Below are positions 59,900 to 64,000 of a stretch of DNA of 64,000 nucleotides, piece by piece; position 1 is the first letter of the stretch; every line of letters starts with the position of its first letter. Origin of the DNA: Caulobacter sp. 17J80-11 (GTDB lineage: Bacteria > Pseudomonadota > Alphaproteobacteria > Caulobacterales > Caulobacteraceae). The notes beneath the pieces were generated by a model. The model had not been told where the DNA came from. It saw nothing but the letters and a program-made list of their open reading frames with translations, and ran no database searches. Where the stretch lies: NCBI RefSeq assembly GCF_014349105.1, contig NZ_JACSJI010000002.1:248001-312000 (forward strand), given 5' to 3'. The translations under genes and the position numbers were made by a program.

Positions 59900-61453
59900 A
59901 TGTCCAAGCTCACGCCTGCGTCCTCGCACGTCTCGCTCTCCGCCGACCTCGGCGACGACCGTTACGAACGGTTGGTTCAGGCGGTGGTGGACTACGCCAT
60001 CTACCTGCTCGACCCGAACGGGCGGGTGCAGAGCTGGAATTCCGGCGCCGCCCGCATCAAGGGCTACGGCGCCGAGGAAATCGTCGGCCAACCGTTCTCG
60101 CAATTCTACACGCCGGAAGACCGCGAGGCGGGCAAGCCCGAGCGGGCCCTGCGCCTCGCCGCCGAAGCCGGCCGCTTCGAGGACGAGGGCTGGCGCGTAC
60201 GCAAGGACGGCAGCCGGTTCTGGGCCATGGTCGTGGTCGACGCGGTACATGACGACGACGGCCGGTTGATCGGCTTCGCCAAGATCACCCGCGACATCAC
60301 CGAGCGGCGCGAGGCGCAGGAGCGCCTGGCCGAGGCGCGCGAGCAGCTGTTCCAGTCGCAGAAGATGGAGGCGCTGGGCCGTCTGACCGGCGGCGTCGCC
60401 CACGACTTCAACAATCTGCTGACCTCGGTGCTGGGCGCCACCCACCTGGCCCAGCGGCGGGCCGGCGGCGATCCGCGCCTCAGCGAACTTCTGGACACGG
60501 TGCGCACGGCGGCCCAGCGCGGCGGCGACCTGACCCGCCAGCTGCTGGCCTTCGCGCGGCGTCAGCCGCTGTCGCCCGAGCTGCTCGACCTGCAGCGGAG
60601 CCTGCCGGCGACGGCGGGGATCGTGCGACATTCCCTGGGGCCGGACATCAGTCTGGTGCTGGAACTGTCCGACCAGCTCTGGCGGATCGAGGTCGATCCC
60701 GGCCAGCTGGAGCTGGCGCTGCTCAACCTGGCGGTCAACGCCCGCGACGCCATGCCTGACGGCGGCGTGATGCGGATCTGCGCGCACAACATCACCCTGA
60801 ACGGCCAGACCGACGGCCTGGTCGGCGACTTCGTGGCGATCAGCGTCGCCGACACCGGGCCGGGGATTTCGCCGGAGGTGCGCGACAAGGTGTTCGAGCC
60901 GTTCTTCACCACCAAGCCGGTGGGGGAGGGCTCGGGCCTGGGGCTCAGCCAGGTCTACGGCTTCGCCCGCCAGTCGAACGGCGCCGCGACGCTGGAGAAC
61001 GCGCCGTCGGGCGGCGCGGTGGCGACGGTCTATCTGCCGGCGGCCGCGCGCGCCGGGACGGTGGCGGACGCCGAAGGCGGCGCCGAGGTGCTGGTGGTCG
61101 ACGACGATCCGGTCGTGGCCATGCTGGCCGCCGACATCCTGGAGGAGCTGGGCTGCCGGGTGCGGGTGGTGACCAGCGCCCGCGAAGCCCTGGCGGTCCT
61201 GCCGGTCGAATGCGGCCTGAAGCTGGTGTTCAGCGACGTGGTCATGCCCGGCGGCCAGAGCGGCCTGGAGCTGGCCCGCGAAATTCGCCTGCGGCGGCCG
61301 GAGCTGCCGGTGCTGCTGACCACCGGCCACAGCGAAGGGGTGGCGGCCCATCCCGGCGAGTTCCCGGTCCTCCCCAAGCCTTACGAGCCGCAGCAGCTGG
61401 AGGCCTGGATCCGCCGGCTGCTGCCCACGGCGCCCCGCCTGGCGGCGAGCTGA
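59900..61453 (+). CDS. Hybrid sensor histidine kinase (PAS-HisKA-HATPase-REC)
   Basis: 517 residues, cytoplasmic. PAS domain about 22-140 (YAIYLLDPNGRVQSWNSGAARIKGY), HisKA with phosphorylated His168 in GGVAHDFNNLLTS, HATPase with N box LLNLAVNARDAMPDGG, G1 DTGPGIS and G2 GEGSGLGLSQVYGFARQS, and a C-terminal receiver domain with Asp446 in LVFSDVVMPGG. The PAS lacks the NCRFLQ cysteine of LOV photosensors, so the signal is unknown. No separate response regulator lies beside it. Confidence 0.92.
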   Translation: MSKLTPASSHVSLSADLGDDRYERLVQAVVDYAIYLLDPNGRVQSWNSGAARIKGYGAEEIVGQPFSQFYTPEDREAGKPERALRLAAEAGRFEDEGWRVRKDGSRFWAMVVVDAVHDDDGRLIGFAKITRDITERREAQERLAEAREQLFQSQKMEALGRLTGGVAHDFNNLLTSVLGATHLAQRRAGGDPRLSELLDTVRTAAQRGGDLTRQLLAFARRQPLSPELLDLQRSLPATAGIVRHSLGPDISLVLELSDQLWRIEVDPGQLELALLNLAVNARDAMPDGGVMRICAHNITLNGQTDGLVGDFVAISVADTGPGISPEVRDKVFEPFFTTKPVGEGSGLGLSQVYGFARQSNGAATLENAPSGGAVATVYLPAAARAGTVADAEGGAEVLVVDDDPVVAMLAADILEELGCRVRVVTSAREALAVLPVECGLKLVFSDVVMPGGQSGLELAREIRLRRPELPVLLTTGHSEGVAAHPGEFPVLPKPYEPQQLEAWIRRLLPTAPRLAAS

Positions 61454-61480
61454 GCGCTCCCGAGCCCGCCTCGGGAGCGC
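61454..61480. terminator. Stem-loop between the kinase and beta-barrel gene B
   Basis: Perfect 11-bp stem GCGCTCCCGAG/CTCGGGAGCGC with a 5-base loop, right after the kinase stop and before the stop of the convergent gene. No T-run, so a weak or Rho-assisted bidirectional terminator. Confidence 0.55.
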
Positions 61481-61487
61481 CCGGGGC

Positions 61488-62264
61488 TCAGTAGTGCAGC
61501 AGGTGATCGCCCAGCGCCTGGGCGCCGGTGAGCGACACGCCCTTGCGGTCGCGCTCGCGCACGGTGGCGGCCCCGAAGTTCAGCCGCACGCCGACCGTCA
61601 GCGTGTCCGAGCCGTACTCGTAACGCGGGAAGTCGTTCCGATCGCGGCGGGCGGCCGCGAACAGGCTGACGGGAACGGTCTCGAACGGCTTGTACTCGGC
61701 GTCCACGCCGGCGTTCCAGCCGGTGATCTCGCGCCGAGCGCCGTCCCAGTCGACGTAGCCGGCCGCGGCGCCGAGCGCGAGATTGTCGGTCAGGTACCAG
61801 CGGCCGGAGACCTGGGTGTCCCACAGGCCGTAGCTGGAGCTGTAGCCGTCGAACTCGGCCTTGGCGGCGGAGACCGAGACCATGGCCTTAGAGAGTTCGG
61901 CCTGGGCTTCCACGCCGGCCAGCGCGCCGTCGGCCCCGTAGAAGGTGGTCGCCCCGGCGAAGGCCCCGACGGTGTAGCGCCCGAGGCGCTTGAAGCCGTG
62001 CACGGCCGCGAAGCCGACGCTGTCGCGGCCGTCCTCGCCGCCCCAGGCGTAGCTATCGGAGCGACCGTCCACCTGCACGCCCCAGCCGTTGGCGAAGGTT
62101 GTCGCGGCGGCGCCGCTCAGCGCGACGTCGGTGTTGTCGACCGGCCAGCCGTCCCACTCCCAGCGAACGGCGCTGTAGGACAGGTCGGCGCGCCCGACGG
62201 TTTCGGCGGCAACGGCAGGGGTGGCCGCGATCGCGGCGACGAGGGCGAAAAGCGGAACTCTCAT
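61488..62264 (-). CDS. Outer-membrane beta-barrel protein, paralogue B
   Basis: 258 residues. The signal peptide MRVPLFALVAAIAATPAVAAE is followed by barrel strands that follow paralogue A: DNTDVALSGAAATTFANGWGVQVDG, VGFAAVHGFKRLGRYTVGAFAGATTFY, VSGRWYLTDNLALGAAAGYVDW and the tail FGAATVRERDRKGVSLTGAQALGDHLLHY. The shared tail after the last strand is unusual. It is not adjacent to A, about 5 kb away on the other strand. Confidence 0.8.
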   Translation of the reverse strand: MRVPLFALVAAIAATPAVAAETVGRADLSYSAVRWEWDGWPVDNTDVALSGAAATTFANGWGVQVDGRSDSYAWGGEDGRDSVGFAAVHGFKRLGRYTVGAFAGATTFYGADGALAGVEAQAELSKAMVSVSAAKAEFDGYSSSYGLWDTQVSGRWYLTDNLALGAAAGYVDWDGARREITGWNAGVDAEYKPFETVPVSLFAAARRDRNDFPRYEYGSDTLTVGVRLNFGAATVRERDRKGVSLTGAQALGDHLLHY

Positions 62265-62437
62265 GACGCGTGACTCTCTCGATGGGCGCCCGCTTGCGGC
62301 GAGGCGCCTCTACTCACGAGCGAGTCCTAAGGTGCGTCGGATGGGAATAAGTTACTGAAATTACGCAGGGTTTGCGGCGAAGTGTCGCAAGTCCGTGCAT
62401 TAAGGGACGCCGGCTTCACGGCGGCGGGACAGGCAGC

Positions 62438-62470
62438 AAAAAGGGGCGCCGGATTGGTCCGGCGCCCCTT
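62438..62470 (-). terminator. Rho-independent terminator of pckG
   Basis: On the minus strand an 11-bp stem (GGGGCGCCGGA with TCCGGCGCCCC, 4-base loop) is followed by a run of at least five T, 27 bases after the pckG stop. Confidence 0.92.
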
Positions 62471-62496
62471 CCGTTTTCAGGTCAGGCGCGAACGCC

Positions 62497-64000
62497 TCAG
62501 CCGTTGACGACCTTGGCCTTCGGGGCCGCGCCGGCGGCCAGACGCTCGACCAGGGCGGCGTGCTGGGCCCAGAGGGCCTTGGGCAGGCGCTCGCCGAACT
62601 TCTCGTAGAACGGCGGGATCAGGGCGGCTTCCTCGGCCCAGACGTCGGCGTCGACGCTGAGCAGCAGGTCGAGGTCGGCGTCGGACAGGTCGAGGCCGGC
62701 GGTGTCGAGCGCGGCCTTGGTCGGCAGGCGGCCGATCGGGGTGTCCACGGCCTCGGCGCGGCCTTCCAGGCGGTCGACGATCCACTTCAGCACGCGGCTG
62801 TTCTCGCCGTAGCCCGGCCACACGAACTTGCCGTCCTGGCCCTTGCGGAACCAGTTCACGAAGAAGATGCGCGGCAGTTTGTCGGCCGAGGTCTGCTCGC
62901 CCATCTTCAGCCAGTGGCCGAAGTAGTCGCCCATGTTGTAGCCGCAGAACGGCAGCATGGCGAAGGGATCGCGGCGCAGCTCGCCGACCTTGTTCTCAGC
63001 CGCGGCGGTGCCTTCCGAGGCCACGTTGGCGGCCAGGAACACGCCGTGGGCCCAGTCGAAGGCCTCGGTGACCAGCGGCACGGCGCTGGCGCGGCGGCCG
63101 CCGAACAGGATGGCCGAGATCGGCACGCCGGCCGGGTCTTCCCATTCCGCGGCGACGGCGGGGCACTGGCCGGCCGGGGCGGCGAAGCGGGCGTTCGGGT
63201 GCGCGGCCGGCTCGCCGAGTTCCGGCGACCAAGCGCGGCCCTTCCAGTCGGTCAGACCGGCCGGGGGCTCCTTGGTCAGGCCTTCCCACCACACGTCGCC
63301 GTCCGCGGTCAGGGCCACGTTGGTGAAGATGGTGTTCTCGCGCAGGGTCTCCAGCGCGTTCTTGTTGGTGTTGCGGCTAGTGCCCGGGGCGACGCCGAAG
63401 AAGCCGGCTTCCGGGTTGATCGCGTACAGACGGCCGTCTTCGCCGAAGCGCATCCAGGCGATGTCGTCGCCGACGGTCTCGGCCTTCCAGCCGGCCAGGG
63501 TCGGCTGCAGCATGGCCAGGTTGGTCTTGCCGCAGGCGGACGGGAAGGCGGCGGCCACGTAGCGGACGTCGCCCTGCGGCGAGGTCAGCTTCAGGATCAG
63601 CATGTGCTCGGCCAGCCACCCCTCGTCGCGGGCCATGACCCCGGCGATGCGCAGCGCGTAGCACTTCTTGCCGAGCAGGGCGTTGCCGCCGTAGCCCGAG
63701 CCGTAGGACCAGATTTCGCGGGTCTCGGGGAAGTGGACGATCCACTTGTCGTCGTTGCACGGCCAGGCCACGTCGGCCTGACCGGCCTCGAGCGGCGCGC
63801 CCAGGGTGTGCACGGCCGGCACGAAGAAGCCGTCCTCGCCCAGCTGGTCCAGCGCGGCCTTGCCCATGCGGGTCATCACGCGCATCGACACGGCCACGTA
63901 GGCGCTGTCGGTGATCTCGACGCCCAGGGCGGAGATCTTCGAGCCCAGAGGCCCCATGCAGAACGGGACGACGTACATGGTGCGGCCGCGCATGCAGCCG
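62497..64000 (-). CDS. pckG: Phosphoenolpyruvate carboxykinase, GTP type (5' end outside window)
   Basis: About 500 residues visible; the N-terminal part lies beyond the right edge. Converts oxaloacetate to PEP, the entry step of gluconeogenesis. The GTP-type signature is [13 protein letters not shown] with the reactive Cys in the P-loop; [45 protein letters not shown] and [28 protein letters not shown] also fit PckG and not the ATP-dependent PckA. A strong terminator follows. The first visible residues GCMRGR show the frame continues upstream. Confidence 0.96.
   Translation of the reverse strand, partial: GCMRGRTMYVVPFCMGPLGSKISALGVEITDSAYVAVSMRVMTRMGKAALDQLGEDGFFVPAVHTLGAPLEAGQADVAWPCNDDKWIVHFPETREIWSYGSGYGGNALLGKKCYALRIAGVMARDEGWLAEHMLILKLTSPQGDVRYVAAAFPSACGKTNLAMLQPTLAGWKAETVGDDIAWMRFGEDGRLYAINPEAGFFGVAPGTSRNTNKNALETLRENTIFTNVALTADGDVWWEGLTKEPPAGLTDWKGRAWSPELGEPAAHPNARFAAPAGQCPAVAAEWEDPAGVPISAILFGGRRASAVPLVTEAFDWAHGVFLAANVASEGTAAAENKVGELRRDPFAMLPFCGYNMGDYFGHWLKMGEQTSADKLPRIFFVNWFRKGQDGKFVWPGYGENSRVLKWIVDRLEGRAEAVDTPIGRLPTKAALDTAGLDLSDADLDLLLSVDADVWAEEAALIPPFYEKFGERLPKALWAQHAALVERLAAGAAPKAKVVNG

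Overview
The window is about 64 kb of very GC-rich chromosomal DNA, almost fully coding. It most resembles the Caulobacteraceae (Caulobacter/Phenylobacterium type, Alphaproteobacteria). Pointers are the orders fabH-ihfA-merR, rplM-rpsI-argC and recG(-)/sdhE-mfd(+), a double cold-shock-domain protein, a general amino-acid Aap transporter, an NDUFS4-like complex I subunit, a class I PHA synthase, and a protein with the layout of the Caulobacter cell-cycle regulator PopA. I see no phage, integrase, transposase, CRISPR array or rRNA. The assignment rests on gene content and order only.

Layout. 1-2.4 kb: end of fabH, ihfA, a MerR regulator, tRNA-Pro(GGG) and two small membrane proteins. 2.5-6.2 kb: heme A synthase, a convergent Tat-exported PhoX-like protein, then rplM-rpsI. 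6.2-10.6 kb: argC, a GNAT enzyme, a lipoprotein MsrB, and a divergent pair made of an unusual Mur ligase and an LD-carboxypeptidase, suggesting cell-wall recycling. 10.8-16.1 kb: phaC, a lipoprotein, glpX and recJ. 16.1-18.1 kb: three tRNA genes (Glu, Pro, Arg) interleaved with a cold-shock protein, a DUF192 lipoprotein and an NDUFS4-like subunit. 18.1-23.5 kb: metC divergent from aapJQMP. 23.5-28.2 kb: a secreted protein, a double-hotdog thioesterase, a sulfurtransferase, cfa and photolyase.

28.3-34.3 kb is an envelope-polysaccharide/lipid A neighbourhood: kdsA, two family-2 glycosyltransferases, an LpxL-type acyltransferase, a DUF3089 protein and a family-4 glycosyltransferase. 34.4-40.3 kb holds recG, sdhE and mfd. 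40.5-50.3 kb is mixed: cupin, DsbA-like protein, PopA-like protein, a methylacyl-CoA racemase-like enzyme, a YihY/BrkB protein, TusA, Ku, an S41 peptidase, RluF and a DEDDh exonuclease. 50.5-52.6 kb is the divergent selU/selD pair for tRNA 2-selenouridine. 52.6-62.3 kb is the least ordinary stretch: a large RTX calcium-binding protein with an internal 480-bp duplication, two paralogous outer-membrane beta-barrel proteins, a TPR-like protein, a YCII/ECF42 sigma pair and a hybrid histidine kinase. The window ends inside GTP-type pckG, which runs leftward.

No single large undescribed system is obvious. The best leads are small-scale: a dyad-embedded, probably leaderless msrB promoter; a hairpin with a six-codon upstream reading frame that buries the start of the S41 peptidase gene; an apparent CTG start for the sulfurtransferase; a divergent Mur ligase facing an LD-carboxypeptidase; the beta-barrel paralogue pair; and several enzymes with substituted active-site residues.
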